From the NCBI GenBank assembly GCA_015863215.1, contig JACBXN010000017.1, positions 1-38,154 of the forward strand: a DNA stretch of 38,154 nucleotides, in the 5' to 3' direction. The notes under the pieces are model-generated. The model saw only the letters and a program-made list of their open reading frames with translations. It made no database searches and was not told the origin of the DNA. This document shows positions 15,757 to 24,215 of the stretch, in pieces. Each line of letters opens with the position of its first letter. Positions within the stretch are counted from its first letter, which is position 1. The position numbers were made by a program, and so were the translations under genes. Source of the DNA: Aerococcaceae bacterium DSM 111176 (GTDB lineage Bacteria > Bacillota > Bacilli > Lactobacillales > Aerococcaceae).

Positions 15757-16950
15757 CTATTTCATTTCTCCAAACACTTCATCGATAATCGAAATGGCTT
15801 CATCAATGTGTTCTTTTTCAATAATTAATGGTGGAAGCAATCTTAATACATTCCCTGCTGTAGCACTTACAAATAAGCCTTTATCCATACTTGCTTGATA
15901 AATAGGACCACTCTTAGTATCTAAAACAAGTCCTTGAATCAATCCTTTTCCACGGATATCATTAATCACGGAATACTTTTCCTTCAATTCTTGAAGTTTA
16001 GTGACCAAATAATATGCCATTTCATTCACATGTTCAAGGAATCCAGGTTCTGATAAGACTTGTTGAGTAGCTAACGCAGCGTGAGATGCTAATGGATTGC
16101 CTCCAAAAGTCGAACCATGGTCTCCTACTTTAAAATAATTTGCTACTTCTTCCTTTGCAAGTAGTGCTCCCATAGGCACCCCGTTAGCAATTCCTTTGGC
16201 AGTAGTTAAAATATCTGGTTCGATATTAAAATGCTCATAAGCATACAATTTTCCAGTTCGACCATTTCCTGTTTGCACTTCATCAATAATAATTAATATA
16301 TTATGCTCTTTCGCTAATTTCACCACGCCATCCACAAAACTCTGATCAGCTACAATGACTCCACCTTCGCCTTGAATTAATTCAAGAAAGATGGCAGCTG
16401 TATTATCATCTATCGCTGATTTTAGTGCCTCTAAATCATTAAATGGTACGTACTTAAACCCAGGTACTAATGGACCAAATGCTGTATGGAAATTATCTTG
16501 ACCTGTTGCAGTCAACGTTGCCATGGTTCTCCCGTGGAATGATTGACGCATGGTTATGATATCAACGGCATTCTCCCCCTTCACTTCACGTCCCCACTTA
16601 CGCGCTAGTTTTATAGCCCCTTCATTCGCTTCAGCCCCTGAATTTGCGAAGAATACGCGGTCTAATACAGAGTATTCAACCATGTGCTGAGCTAATTTGA
16701 CAGATGATTCACTATAAAAGTAGTTAGAAATATGTAAAGCCGTTTGATTCGCTTCATTAATCGCAGATACAATGGCTGGATGATTATAGCCTAATCCATT
16801 AACTGCTATCCCTGAAAGGAAATCAAGGTATTTATTCCCTGCCGCATCATACAAATATACACCTTCCCCATGAGTAATCGAAATGAGTGCCCGCTGGAAA
16901 ACAGGCATAAAATACTGTTCGCCTAAATTAATAATATCTTCTTGTTTCAT
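15757..16950 (-). CDS. argD: Acetylornithine aminotransferase
   Basis: A 397-residue PLP-dependent class III aminotransferase that converts N-acetylglutamate semialdehyde and glutamate to N-acetylornithine and 2-oxoglutarate, the fourth step of arginine synthesis. Seen: NSGAEANEGAIKLARK for cofactor phosphate binding, Asp223 in DEVQTGNGRTGK, and the PLP lysine Lys252 in TTAKGIANGVPMG. A longer frame starting at 16995 would overlap argB; AAGGAG six bases before the ATG at 16950 fixes the start, leaving 10 bases after the argB stop. It is the last gene of the T-box-controlled argC-argJ-argB-argD operon and is followed by a terminator. Ornithine aminotransferase (RocD) is excluded by context. 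Confidence 0.96.
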   Translation of the reverse strand: MKQEDIINLGEQYFMPVFQRALISITHGEGVYLYDAAGNKYLDFLSGIAVNGLGYNHPAIVSAINEANQTALHISNYFYSESSVKLAQHMVEYSVLDRVFFANSGAEANEGAIKLARKWGREVKGENAVDIITMRQSFHGRTMATLTATGQDNFHTAFGPLVPGFKYVPFNDLEALKSAIDDNTAAIFLELIQGEGGVIVADQSFVDGVVKLAKEHNILIIIDEVQTGNGRTGKLYAYEHFNIEPDILTTAKGIANGVPMGALLAKEEVANYFKVGDHGSTFGGNPLASHAALATQQVLSEPGFLEHVNEMAYYLVTKLQELKEKYSVINDIRGKGLIQGLVLDTKSGPIYQASMDKGLFVSATAGNVLRLLPPLIIEKEHIDEAISIIDEVFGEMK

Positions 16951-16960
16951 ATTTTTCTCC

Positions 16961-17839
16961 TTAATGCGTGACCATTGTCCCAATACCTTCATCAAAAAAT
17001 ATTTCTAATAATAAGGAATGTTTTACTCGTCCATCTACAATATGAGCATGAGTAACTCCGCCTTTTAATGCCTCAACGACACATTGAATTTTTGGTAACA
17101 TCCCACCTGAGATAATTTCCTCATTAATTAATGTATCAATTTCTGCTAAGGTCAATTGTGAAATCAATGTTTCTGGTTTCGTAAAATCTCTAAACACGCC
17201 AGCAACATCTGTGAGTAATACAAATTTATCTGCTTGAATACTTTCCGCGACAGCAGAAGCGACATAATCAGCATTGATATTTAATGCTTGACCATGATCA
17301 TCCATCCCTACTGAAGAAATAACTGGAATATAACCATCACGGATCAGCTCATCAATTAATTCTTGATTAATTGAAACCACTTCTCCCACGTTTCCTAAAT
17401 CAATCGGATTCCCATTATCATCAGTCATATCAATCTTTTTGGCACGAATTAAATTACCGTCTTTACCTGACAAACCAACCCCACGACCACCAATATGGTT
17501 TAATTTCCCCACAATATCTGGATTAACCTGACCTGCTAGTACCATTTCAGCAATCGCCATCGTCTCATCATCTGTTACACGAAGACCTTCGATAAAAACA
17601 GACGGCTTCCCCAAACGTTCCATCATATTGGAAATCATCGGACCCCCACCATGAATTAAAATCGGGTGCATGCCAACTGAATGCATTAAATGAAGATCTT
17701 GCATCACAGATGTTTTTAAATCTTCATTAATCATCGCATTGCCACCATATTTGATGACAATTTTATGTCCCCTGAATCGATTAACATAAGGCAAAGCCTC
17801 AATCAAAACATTAGCCAATTCTACCTTTTCGTATGCCAT
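16961..17839 (-). CDS. argB: Acetylglutamate kinase
   Basis: A 292-residue amino-acid kinase that phosphorylates N-acetylglutamate, the second step of arginine synthesis. Seen: the nucleotide/phosphate motif VIKYGGNAM, ILIHGGGPMISNMMERLGK, and GLRVTDDETM for substrate binding. An N-terminal helix (about 4-25, with VLIEALPYVNRFRGHK) resembles the N-helix that links subunits in hexameric, arginine-inhibited kinases, as in Thermotoga; feedback inhibition by arginine is therefore likely, but inferred. It starts one base after the argJ stop, with TAGGAG inside argJ, so translation is coupled. It lies between argJ and argD. Confidence 0.96.
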   Translation of the reverse strand: MAYEKVELANVLIEALPYVNRFRGHKIVIKYGGNAMINEDLKTSVMQDLHLMHSVGMHPILIHGGGPMISNMMERLGKPSVFIEGLRVTDDETMAIAEMVLAGQVNPDIVGKLNHIGGRGVGLSGKDGNLIRAKKIDMTDDNGNPIDLGNVGEVVSINQELIDELIRDGYIPVISSVGMDDHGQALNINADYVASAVAESIQADKFVLLTDVAGVFRDFTKPETLISQLTLAEIDTLINEEIISGGMLPKIQCVVEALKGGVTHAHIVDGRVKHSLLLEIFFDEGIGTMVTH

Positions 17840-17840
17840 A

Positions 17841-19055
17841 TTAACTCCTATAATCTGCGTTGATTTTCACATAATCTTGTGAAAAATCACAAGTCCAAAC
17901 TTCACTGTGCCCGTTCTCTTGCCCCATATCGATATGGATGACAATATCATCCTGCTTCAACAATTCAATGGCCTGGTCATTATCGAATTCCAATGCTACG
18001 CCGGTATCTAAAACAGGTAGCCATCCTTTCGCTGATTCAAAGGCAATTGAAATTTTCCCATCGTCGACGCCTTCAGTACCCGAATTTCCAATTGCCGAAA
18101 TAATTCGTCCCCAGTTAGCATCATTTCCATTCATTGCTGTTTTCACAAGGCTTGACGTTGCCACCGCCATCGCGATTCGTTTGGCATCATCATCATTAAC
18201 CGCATGGTCTACTTTAACCGTCACAAATTTTGTCGCACCCTCACCATCGGCGGCAATTTGTTTAGCTAAATCTTCACACACTAACAACAATTCCTCGTAA
18301 AAAGTCTGGTATTCAATACTGTGGGTATCTGCGATGACTGGATTTTCTGCTAAACCATTAGCCAACACTAATACCGTATCATTCGTTGAAGTATCTCCGT
18401 CCACTGTGACATGATTAAATGTCTGTTCAACCGCATTTTCAAGGGCTTCTTGTAGTATCGTTTGTTCTATTGCTACATCAGTGGTAATGTAAGCCAGCAT
18501 TGTCCCCATATTTGGATGAATCATACCAGATCCTTTAGCAATCGCTCCAATATGAATACTTGAATCACCCAATCCAAAGGTACGTGCCACCGTTTTTGTC
18601 TTAGTATCGGTTGTCATAATCGCTTTACTCGCAGCTATTCCACCCTGTTCAGTTAGTGCACTGGGAAATTGTTCAATTGACGGAATAATGACATCCATTG
18701 GCATTGGAACGCCAATTACACCTGTAGCATTCACTAATACTTCTTCAGGTTTACAGTTGAATACATTTGCAATTTTATTGGCAATTGCAAATGTATCTTC
18801 CATCCCTTTTTGTCCAGTGGCAGCATTTGCATTTCCTGAACTAGAATAAATGACTTTAACCTTCTCTTGTTTCTTTAAGAGTGCTTGATTGTATTTTACA
18901 GGTGCAGCCTTCACTTGGTTACGCGTAAATGTCCCTGCCCATGTAGCACCTGATGGGCTATATATAATTGCTGAATCTAATTTGTTATGTTTAATCCCTG
19001 CATTTATCGCACCTGCCAAAAAGCCAGGTACATGCGTCACTGTTGTATCTTGCAT
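17841..19055 (-). CDS. argJ: Bifunctional ornithine acetyltransferase/N-acetylglutamate synthase
   Basis: A 404-residue enzyme that transfers the acetyl group from N-acetylornithine to glutamate, recycling it, and can also use acetyl-CoA. ArgJ proteins cut themselves into two chains before a nucleophilic Thr. Here the site reads MIHPNMGTMLAYITTD, so the nucleophile is Thr185 and the preceding residue is Gly184 where I expect Ala. The oxyanion pair Thr111-Gly112 in NATGVIG is intact, as are SSSGNANAATG and the VDGDTSTNDTV segment of the beta chain. A strong TAGGAGG site overlaps the argC stop codon. Presence of argJ means this organism uses the cyclic acetyl pathway and needs no argE. Confidence 0.96.
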   Translation of the reverse strand: MQDTTVTHVPGFLAGAINAGIKHNKLDSAIIYSPSGATWAGTFTRNQVKAAPVKYNQALLKKQEKVKVIYSSSGNANAATGQKGMEDTFAIANKIANVFNCKPEEVLVNATGVIGVPMPMDVIIPSIEQFPSALTEQGGIAASKAIMTTDTKTKTVARTFGLGDSSIHIGAIAKGSGMIHPNMGTMLAYITTDVAIEQTILQEALENAVEQTFNHVTVDGDTSTNDTVLVLANGLAENPVIADTHSIEYQTFYEELLLVCEDLAKQIAADGEGATKFVTVKVDHAVNDDDAKRIAMAVATSSLVKTAMNGNDANWGRIISAIGNSGTEGVDDGKISIAFESAKGWLPVLDTGVALEFDNDQAIELLKQDDIVIHIDMGQENGHSEVWTCDFSQDYVKINADYRS

Positions 19056-19064
19056 AATTACCTC

Positions 19065-20105
19065 CTAAGGTCTCAATCCTGGATTTAATAATCCGGTAGT
19101 TTCCTCTAATTCCATTAATATATTCATATTTTGCACCGCTTGTCCGGATGCGCCTTTCATCAAATTATCGATGACTGAAACGATGACGACTGTATTTGTA
19201 CGTTCGTCAATCGTTAATCCAATCTGACAATTATTCGTTCCACGTACATTTTTCAATTCTGGCTGAACACCTTCTGGTAAAACTGTAACAAACGGTTCTT
19301 TTTTATAATAAGTATGATACTTGTCGTAAATAGTTTTCAAATCAGTACTGTTGTTCGCTTTGACATAAATCGTTGATAAAATACCACGATCCACTGGTAA
19401 TAGATGTGGTACAAAAGTTACGGTCATTTCTTTATCTGCTAATTTTGATAGTTCCTGTTCAATTTCAGGTGTATGACGGTGATTACCAATACTATAGGCT
19501 TTAAAGTTTCCTGTTACTTCAGAGAATAAATTCGCGACCTTACCACTACGCCCGGCACCTGTTGTTCCGGATTTAGAATCAATCATAATATGATGCGCAT
19601 TAAAATTTTCATCTGCCATTATTGGGGCTAATCCTAAAATTATTGAGGTTGGGAAACAACCTGGATTTGCAATCAATTTTGTTTGTTTGATCTGATCACG
19701 GTTTAATTCAGGCAAACCATAAACTGCTGATTCTAGTAAAGCTAAGTTATCATGCTCTCCTTGATACCATTTAGTATATTCTAGAGGATCGTCTAATCTA
19801 AAATCAGCCCCTAAGTCGATAAATATTTTACCTGCTTGAATGACTGCTTCGCCAATTTTAACCGAATGCCCATGCGGTAATCCGGCAAAAACAACATCCG
19901 AGTCATTTACTATTTCGTCCAAATCCATTTCAACTAATGTGTGATCCACAAAACCATACAGGTTGGGAAATAAATCTTGAATCTTTTGACCAACATATGA
20001 GTGAGATGTTAGATGCACTAATTCAACTTGGGGATGCATGGTTAAGAGTCTCACCAATTCAGCTCCAGTATAACCTGTTGCGCCAATAATACTTACTTTA
20101 ATCAT
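19065..20105 (-). CDS. argC: N-acetyl-gamma-glutamyl-phosphate reductase
   Basis: A 346-residue NADPH-dependent dehydrogenase for the third step of arginine synthesis. Seen: the Rossmann motif IIGATGYTGAELVRLL (7-22), LPHGHS, the catalytic Cys150 in IANPGCFPTS, the acid segment SGTTGAGRSGK, and the His region IGNHRHTPEIEQEL. Length is normal. An AAAGGAC site precedes the ATG. It is the first gene after the leftward arginine T-box leader, with argJ, argB and argD behind it in the same transcript. Spacing between all four genes is ten bases or less, typical of one operon. Confidence 0.96.
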   Translation of the reverse strand: MIKVSIIGATGYTGAELVRLLTMHPQVELVHLTSHSYVGQKIQDLFPNLYGFVDHTLVEMDLDEIVNDSDVVFAGLPHGHSVKIGEAVIQAGKIFIDLGADFRLDDPLEYTKWYQGEHDNLALLESAVYGLPELNRDQIKQTKLIANPGCFPTSIILGLAPIMADENFNAHHIMIDSKSGTTGAGRSGKVANLFSEVTGNFKAYSIGNHRHTPEIEQELSKLADKEMTVTFVPHLLPVDRGILSTIYVKANNSTDLKTIYDKYHTYYKKEPFVTVLPEGVQPELKNVRGTNNCQIGLTIDERTNTVVIVSVIDNLMKGASGQAVQNMNILMELEETTGLLNPGLRP

Positions 20106-20228
20106 GAAATTGTCCTTTCTGTTGGTGTTTTAAGTTATCTAAATTAATGATACATTTGTCTTTAAACGTGAAATCACTCTGTCATTTATCTAAAAAACTC
20201 ATCCATCTCTGATTATTTAGATAAATAT

Positions 20229-20494
20229 AAAAAATAGCGCCCACTAGTTTTATCAACTAGGGACGCTGTACGTGTTACCACCCAAATTTATTAACTCCTC
20301 ACGGAAATTAATCTCATATACTCAAATGAGTAAACATTTAACGGTGTGGCCGGGATTATCCAACAACAATGTGTCTAATAATCCATGAATGAGATGCGAC
20401 TTTGTACGGGATTGTTGCTTTTTCACACTATCAAAGCTCACTGAAAACAATTGATCCGTTTTATTTTCTCATAATTTTTTAATCTTTTATATTG
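20229..20494 (-). ncRNA. T-box leader upstream of argCJBD (Arg specifier CGC)
   Basis: On the minus strand the conserved T-box GGGTGGTAACACG (20283-20271) is followed by a terminator hairpin (20267-20236, stem of about 13 bp with a mismatch) and six U. Stem I can form with AGTGAG pairing to CTCATT; the internal loop before the 3' arm contains GTCGCAT, giving the specifier codon CGC (20398-20396) followed by A, as T-boxes require. Uncharged tRNA-Arg should stabilise the antiterminator and allow argC-argD transcription. The T-box differs from the usual TGGTACCACG at one base. Stem I and specifier were assigned by eye and by agreement with the other arginine leader. Confidence 0.88.
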
Positions 20495-20499
20495 GACTC

Positions 20500-20529
20500 A
20501 TTATAAAACCAATACACATTTAAAGTCAA
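20500..20529 (-). promoter_or_regulatory. Promoter of the argCJBD T-box transcript
   Basis: TTGACT (20529-20524) and TATAAT (20505-20500) on the minus strand are 18 bases apart. The -35 box starts six bases past the argF stop codon, and no terminator separates argF from it. Confidence 0.82.
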
Positions 20530-20534
20530 GGCTT

Positions 20535-21551
20535 TTAAACTTTAGGAATGAATAAGTTGCCTAATGTTGCTGCCATAACAGCTTTTATCGTGTGCATTCT
20601 ATTTTCCGCTTGATCAAATTGACGTCCATATTCGGAGTTAAATACCTCATCAGATACTTCCATTTCTTTAACACCATATTTATCAGCCATTTCTTGTCCA
20701 ATAACTGTTTTAGTATCATGAAATGCAGGAAGACAATGCATAAATATAACGTTGTCATTTTCTGTGGCTTTAATAATGTCCATATTAATTTGATACGGCA
20801 GTAGTAACTCGATGCGTTCCTTAAATTTATCTTCCTCACCCATTGAAACCCACACATCAGTATAAAGAACATCTGCCCCTTTAGCTGCAATCATCGGATC
20901 TGCTTCCAATTTTAACACTGAGCCTGATTCTTTCGCGTATTTATCTGCTAATTCTTGAACATCTTGGGCTGGGAATAAAGACTCTGGTGAACAAATCGTA
21001 ACATTTACTCCTAATATCGCACCAGTAACAAAAAGTGAATTTGCCACATTATTTCGTCCATCACCGTAATATACTAAGTTTATTCCCTCGATGTGGCCGA
21101 TATTTTCCTTCATCGTTAGAAAGTCTGCCAACATCTGTGTCGGATGCCAATCATCGGTTAAACCATTCCATACTGGAACACCAGAATATTTAGCTAGGTC
21201 TTCCACTACTTCCTGACTAAAGCCACGGAATTCGATCCCGTCGAACATGCGACCAAATACTTTGGCTGAATCCTCGACTGATTCTTTTTTACCGAATTGA
21301 ATGTCGTTTGCTCCTAAAAATTCTGGATTTGCACCTAGATCAGTTGAAGCAACGGTGAATGCTGCACGTGTACGTGTTGAGCTCTTTTCAAATAATAAGG
21401 CAATATTTTTCCCTTCAAGATAACGATGTGGAATATTATTTTGTTTTAGTTCTTTTAAATGGGCAGCAAAATCGATTAAATAATTCAGTTCGTCTTTAGT
21501 GAAATCAATTTCTTTAAGAAAGCTGCGCCCTTGGAATATGGAAAATGTCAT
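20535..21551 (-). CDS. argF: Ornithine carbamoyltransferase
   Basis: A 338-residue enzyme that joins ornithine and carbamoyl phosphate to give citrulline. Seen: the carbamoyl-phosphate motif SSTRTR (57-62), the [13 protein letters not shown] segment, MHCLPAFHD with the catalytic cysteine near residue 270, and the C-terminal [13 protein letters not shown] longer frame starting at 21629 overlaps the promoter; AAAGGAG before the ATG at 21551 is clear. Anabolic function is preferred over catabolic ArcB because arginine-synthesis genes flank it and no arcA or arcC is nearby. It has its own strong promoter, and its transcript can run into the T-box leader of argC, so that leader could also regulate read-through. 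Confidence 0.95.
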   Translation of the reverse strand: MTFSIFQGRSFLKEIDFTKDELNYLIDFAAHLKELKQNNIPHRYLEGKNIALLFEKSSTRTRAAFTVASTDLGANPEFLGANDIQFGKKESVEDSAKVFGRMFDGIEFRGFSQEVVEDLAKYSGVPVWNGLTDDWHPTQMLADFLTMKENIGHIEGINLVYYGDGRNNVANSLFVTGAILGVNVTICSPESLFPAQDVQELADKYAKESGSVLKLEADPMIAAKGADVLYTDVWVSMGEEDKFKERIELLLPYQINMDIIKATENDNVIFMHCLPAFHDTKTVIGQEMADKYGVKEMEVSDEVFNSEYGRQFDQAENRMHTIKAVMAATLGNLFIPKV

Positions 21552-21600
21552 AATGTCGGCTCCTTTTTTATCATTCATTTTTAATCTTTGAATTACACAA

Positions 21601-21629
21601 TTTATACTCTTTTGGAAAACGTTTGTCAA
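21601..21629 (-). promoter_or_regulatory. argF promoter
   Basis: TTGACA (21629-21624) and TATAAA (21606-21601) on the minus strand are 17 bases apart, 50 bases upstream of the argF ATG. I see no convincing ArgR box over it. Confidence 0.8.
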
Positions 21630-21684
21630 ACATTTTATTTAGTCATTCACCAAATTCACATGATTTCTAACACTTAGTATCCCT

Positions 21685-21702
21685 AATAAACAGCTGTTTA
21701 TT
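21685..21702. promoter_or_regulatory. 18-bp perfect palindrome between divergent arg transcripts
   Basis: AATAAACAGCTGTTTATT is an exact palindrome in the roughly 220-base stretch between the argF promoter and the argGH T-box promoter. It lacks a loop suited to a terminator, so a dimeric repressor or activator site is the likelier reading. It does not match the ArgR half-site TGAATA. No regulator in the window is an obvious partner. Confidence 0.45.
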
Positions 21703-21850
21703 GCTCTTTAAGTTTTTTTGCAAATTTTTTTATTTATCAACCACACTTGAAACTTTAGTGCCATACTTTCCAAAAATAGATATTTTCAGCTGCATTATAT
21801 GAAGAAAATGAGTTGTCTCGTATTGAAATTAATCTTTTTTTAATTTATTC

Positions 21851-21878
21851 TTGACTTTGTATTTTATCCTGATAAACT
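21851..21878 (+). promoter_or_regulatory. Promoter of the rightward arginine T-box transcript
   Basis: TTGACT (21851-21856) and TAAACT (21873-21878) are 16 bases apart, shortly before the start of the T-box leader. Confidence 0.65.
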
Positions 21879-21884
21879 ATGTTT

Positions 21885-22146
21885 AACTTAATAAATGAAT
21901 CAAGCAATAAGAAATGTCGTTAAGGAACCTTTCCAGCGAGGTAGTACAGAGTGGAAGTCTACCAAAGAAGCCTAACCAACATCGCACTTATTGGATAATC
22001 TGGTGAATACATAGCCAGGTTCGCTGTCTGAGCGTTATCAAAACGAGTGAATACACTTATTATAAGTGCGTTAACTAGAGTGGTACCACGGAATTTAACT
22101 CCGTCTCTATTGACTGTTAGGGTCATAGAGGCGGAGTTTTTTTATT
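21885..22146 (+). ncRNA. T-box leader upstream of the SBP-argG-argH operon (Arg specifier CGC)
   Basis: Stem I closes with CAATAAG (about 21903-21909) pairing to CTTATTG. The loop just before that 3' arm reads CATCGCA, so the specifier codon is CGC (21983-21985, Arg) followed by A. The T-box AGAGTGGTACCACGG (22077-22091) and the terminator stem AACTCC...GGAGTT (22097-22138) with a long U run complete the element. The alternative antiterminator forms when uncharged tRNA-Arg binds. It shares the CGC specifier and the UGGU acceptor-pairing bulge with the leftward arginine leader. An open frame that begins inside the leader at 22047 is not a real start. Confidence 0.9.
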
Positions 22147-22175
22147 TATTAAGAATACAAAAAGAGGTGTTTTAC

Positions 22176-22970
22176 ATGAAACCATTAAAAAAGATTATCT
22201 TAACTATGACAGCAATTACTTTGACAGCACCAATCGCTACAACTCATGCAGCAACATTACAAGAAATCCAAGATAAAGGTGAAATTGTTATTGGAATGAA
22301 TGCTGAATTTGCTCCATTTGAGTGGGTAGTAATGGTTGATGGTCAACCAGAATATCAAGGGATTGATATCGATTTAGCTCAATTAATTGCGGATGAGTTG
22401 GATGTTGAATTAGTCATTGATAACCGTTCTTTCGATGGACTTATCCCTGCATTAAATTCAAAACGAATTGACGCCATTATTTCAGGTATGTCATACACAG
22501 AAGAGCGTGCGGAACAAGTCGATTTCTCAGTACCCTACTATAACTCACAAAGTCGATTTGCCGTTCAAAAAGACACAGAAGCTGACTATTCAACACTTGA
22601 AGATTTTAATGGAAAACGTGTAGGCGCACTTCGTGCATCTGTTCAGGAAACTTACTTAAGAGACAATTACCCAGATATTGAAATTGTTTCAATTCCTGCA
22701 AATGGTGATCTACTCGAGAGCTTAAAGGCAAATAAAGTAGATGCAATCTTAATGGACGAAATCACATTATATCAATTTGAAACGAATTACGGTGACAGTA
22801 TGACAATCACTGATTTAGTCGTAACTTTTGAATCGGACGGAATTGCTGTAGCGATGACAAAAGATAATGAAGGACTAACGGAAGAAGTGAATGGCATCAT
22901 TGAACAAGCCTTAGAAGATGGAACGATTGATCAAATATTTGAAGACAATATTGAAAAAGCACAACAATAA
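22176..22970 (+). CDS. Amino-acid ABC transporter substrate-binding protein (arginine-type), no lipobox
   Basis: A 264-residue periplasmic-binding-type protein of the polar amino-acid family (SBP_bac_3). A signal peptide (1 to about 26, ending TTHAA) is followed by IQDKGEIVIGMNAEFAPFEW, YQGIDIDLAQLIADEL, FDGLIPALNSKRIDAIISGM, TEERAEQVDFSVPYY and VGALRASVQETYL, all standard for lysine/arginine/ornithine- or His/Gln-type receptors. There is no cysteine anywhere, so it cannot be a lipoprotein; signal peptidase I cleavage would release it. No permease or ATPase gene is adjacent. It is first in the T-box operon, with argG and argH, and an AAAGAGGTG site gives the start. Arginine as ligand is inferred from the regulation. 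Confidence 0.9.
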   Translation: MKPLKKIILTMTAITLTAPIATTHAATLQEIQDKGEIVIGMNAEFAPFEWVVMVDGQPEYQGIDIDLAQLIADELDVELVIDNRSFDGLIPALNSKRIDAIISGMSYTEERAEQVDFSVPYYNSQSRFAVQKDTEADYSTLEDFNGKRVGALRASVQETYLRDNYPDIEIVSIPANGDLLESLKANKVDAILMDEITLYQFETNYGDSMTITDLVVTFESDGIAVAMTKDNEGLTEEVNGIIEQALEDGTIDQIFEDNIEKAQQ

Positions 22971-22990
22971 TAGAAATAGAGGTATATAAA

Positions 22991-24199
22991 ATGACAAAAG
23001 ATAAAATCGTATTAGCATATTCTGGTGGACTAGACACTTCAATTACTATTCCATGGCTAAAAGATAATTATGATGCAGACATCATCGCAGTTTGTGTGGA
23101 CGTTGGCCAAATTGAAGATTGGGACGCAGTAGAAAAGAAAGCCATTGCTTCTGGTGCAGCTAAATTTTACGCTCCTCATGTAGCAGAGGAATTTGCTTCA
23201 GAGTATATCTACCCTGCTGTTAAAGGGAATGTAAAATATCAAGGCCAATATTTATTAGGTACTGCCCTAGCCCGTCCATTAATTGCCAAAACTTTAGTTG
23301 AGTACGCTCATAAAGAAGGTGCTTATGCAATTTGTCATGGTTGTACCGGTAAAGGAAATGACCAAGTTCGTTTTGAAATGGGAATCGCTGCATATGACGC
23401 AGAGATGACTGTCATTGCACCATGGAGAATTTGGGATATTAAATCACGTGAAGATGCGATTGACTATGCAAATGAAAAAGGTGTGCCAGTTACGTCAACT
23501 AAAGAGAAAATTTACTCTGAAGACGAAAACTTAATGCATATTTCTCATGAAGGTGGCGACATTGAAGATCCAGCGAATGAAGTTGATTATGCCAAAATAT
23601 TACATAATGTGAATACACCTGAAAATGCCCCAGACAAAGCTGAATATGTCACAATTACCTTTAAAGAAGGAGAAGCTGTGGCTGTAAACGGAGAAGAAAA
23701 ATCACCTTATGAAGTGGTTCAAGCTTTAAACGAAATTGGTGGACGTAATGCCATTGGAATCGATGATATTATTGAAGACCGTATCATCGGAATGAAATCG
23801 CGTGGTATTTACGAAACACCGGGTGGCGCATTATTAATGGAAGCACACCAACGTTTAGAAGCATTAACTCTGACTAAAGAAACACTACGTATTAAGAAAA
23901 ACCTATCTAACGAATTAGCAGACTTAATTTATGGCGGACAATGGTATTCAATGCATAATGCAGCGATTCAATCATTTATGGACTTCACTCAATTAACAGT
24001 AACCGGAGATGTTCGTCTGAAATTATACAAAGGGAATATGACACCAGCAGGCGTAACGAGTGAATTCGCCCTATTCGACGCTGATGTATCAGGATTTGGT
24101 GAGGACGACTTATTCGATCACCACGATGCTGAAGGTTTTATCAATATCACAACATTACCAACAAAAATCCAAAGAAGAATGGGATTACTAGAAGATTAA
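22991..24199 (+). CDS. argG: Argininosuccinate synthase
   Basis: A 402-residue enzyme that condenses citrulline and aspartate using ATP. Seen: the PP-loop AYSGGLDTS near residue 9 (ATP pyrophosphatase motif), YLLGTALARPLIAK, CHGCTGKGNDQVRFE for citrulline and aspartate binding, and the C-terminal half with GMKSRGIYETPGG and EAHQRLE. Length is standard. The gene follows the binding protein by 20 bases with an AGAGGT site and precedes argH by 16 bases, so the three genes form one transcript under the arginine T-box. Confidence 0.97.
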   Translation: MTKDKIVLAYSGGLDTSITIPWLKDNYDADIIAVCVDVGQIEDWDAVEKKAIASGAAKFYAPHVAEEFASEYIYPAVKGNVKYQGQYLLGTALARPLIAKTLVEYAHKEGAYAICHGCTGKGNDQVRFEMGIAAYDAEMTVIAPWRIWDIKSREDAIDYANEKGVPVTSTKEKIYSEDENLMHISHEGGDIEDPANEVDYAKILHNVNTPENAPDKAEYVTITFKEGEAVAVNGEEKSPYEVVQALNEIGGRNAIGIDDIIEDRIIGMKSRGIYETPGGALLMEAHQRLEALTLTKETLRIKKNLSNELADLIYGGQWYSMHNAAIQSFMDFTQLTVTGDVRLKLYKGNMTPAGVTSEFALFDADVSGFGEDDLFDHHDAEGFINITTLPTKIQRRMGLLED

Positions 24200-24215
24200 T
24201 AGAGAGGGTTATTTT

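Noticed and set aside
20374-20376. AGA as specifier codon in the leftward arginine T-box
   Set aside because: AGA lies in a region that could pair in a competing hairpin, but CGC followed by A sits directly before the 3' arm of Stem I and agrees with the second leader.
21561-21670. ArgR boxes near the argF promoter
   Set aside because: Several TGAAT/ATTCA half-sites occur, but as tandem or wrongly spaced copies, not as the inverted pair of an ARG box; AT-rich DNA produces these by chance.
22047-22175. N-terminal extension of the arginine-operon binding protein
   Set aside because: The extra codons run through the T-box terminator; the signal peptide and AAAGAGGTG site point to the ATG at 22176.
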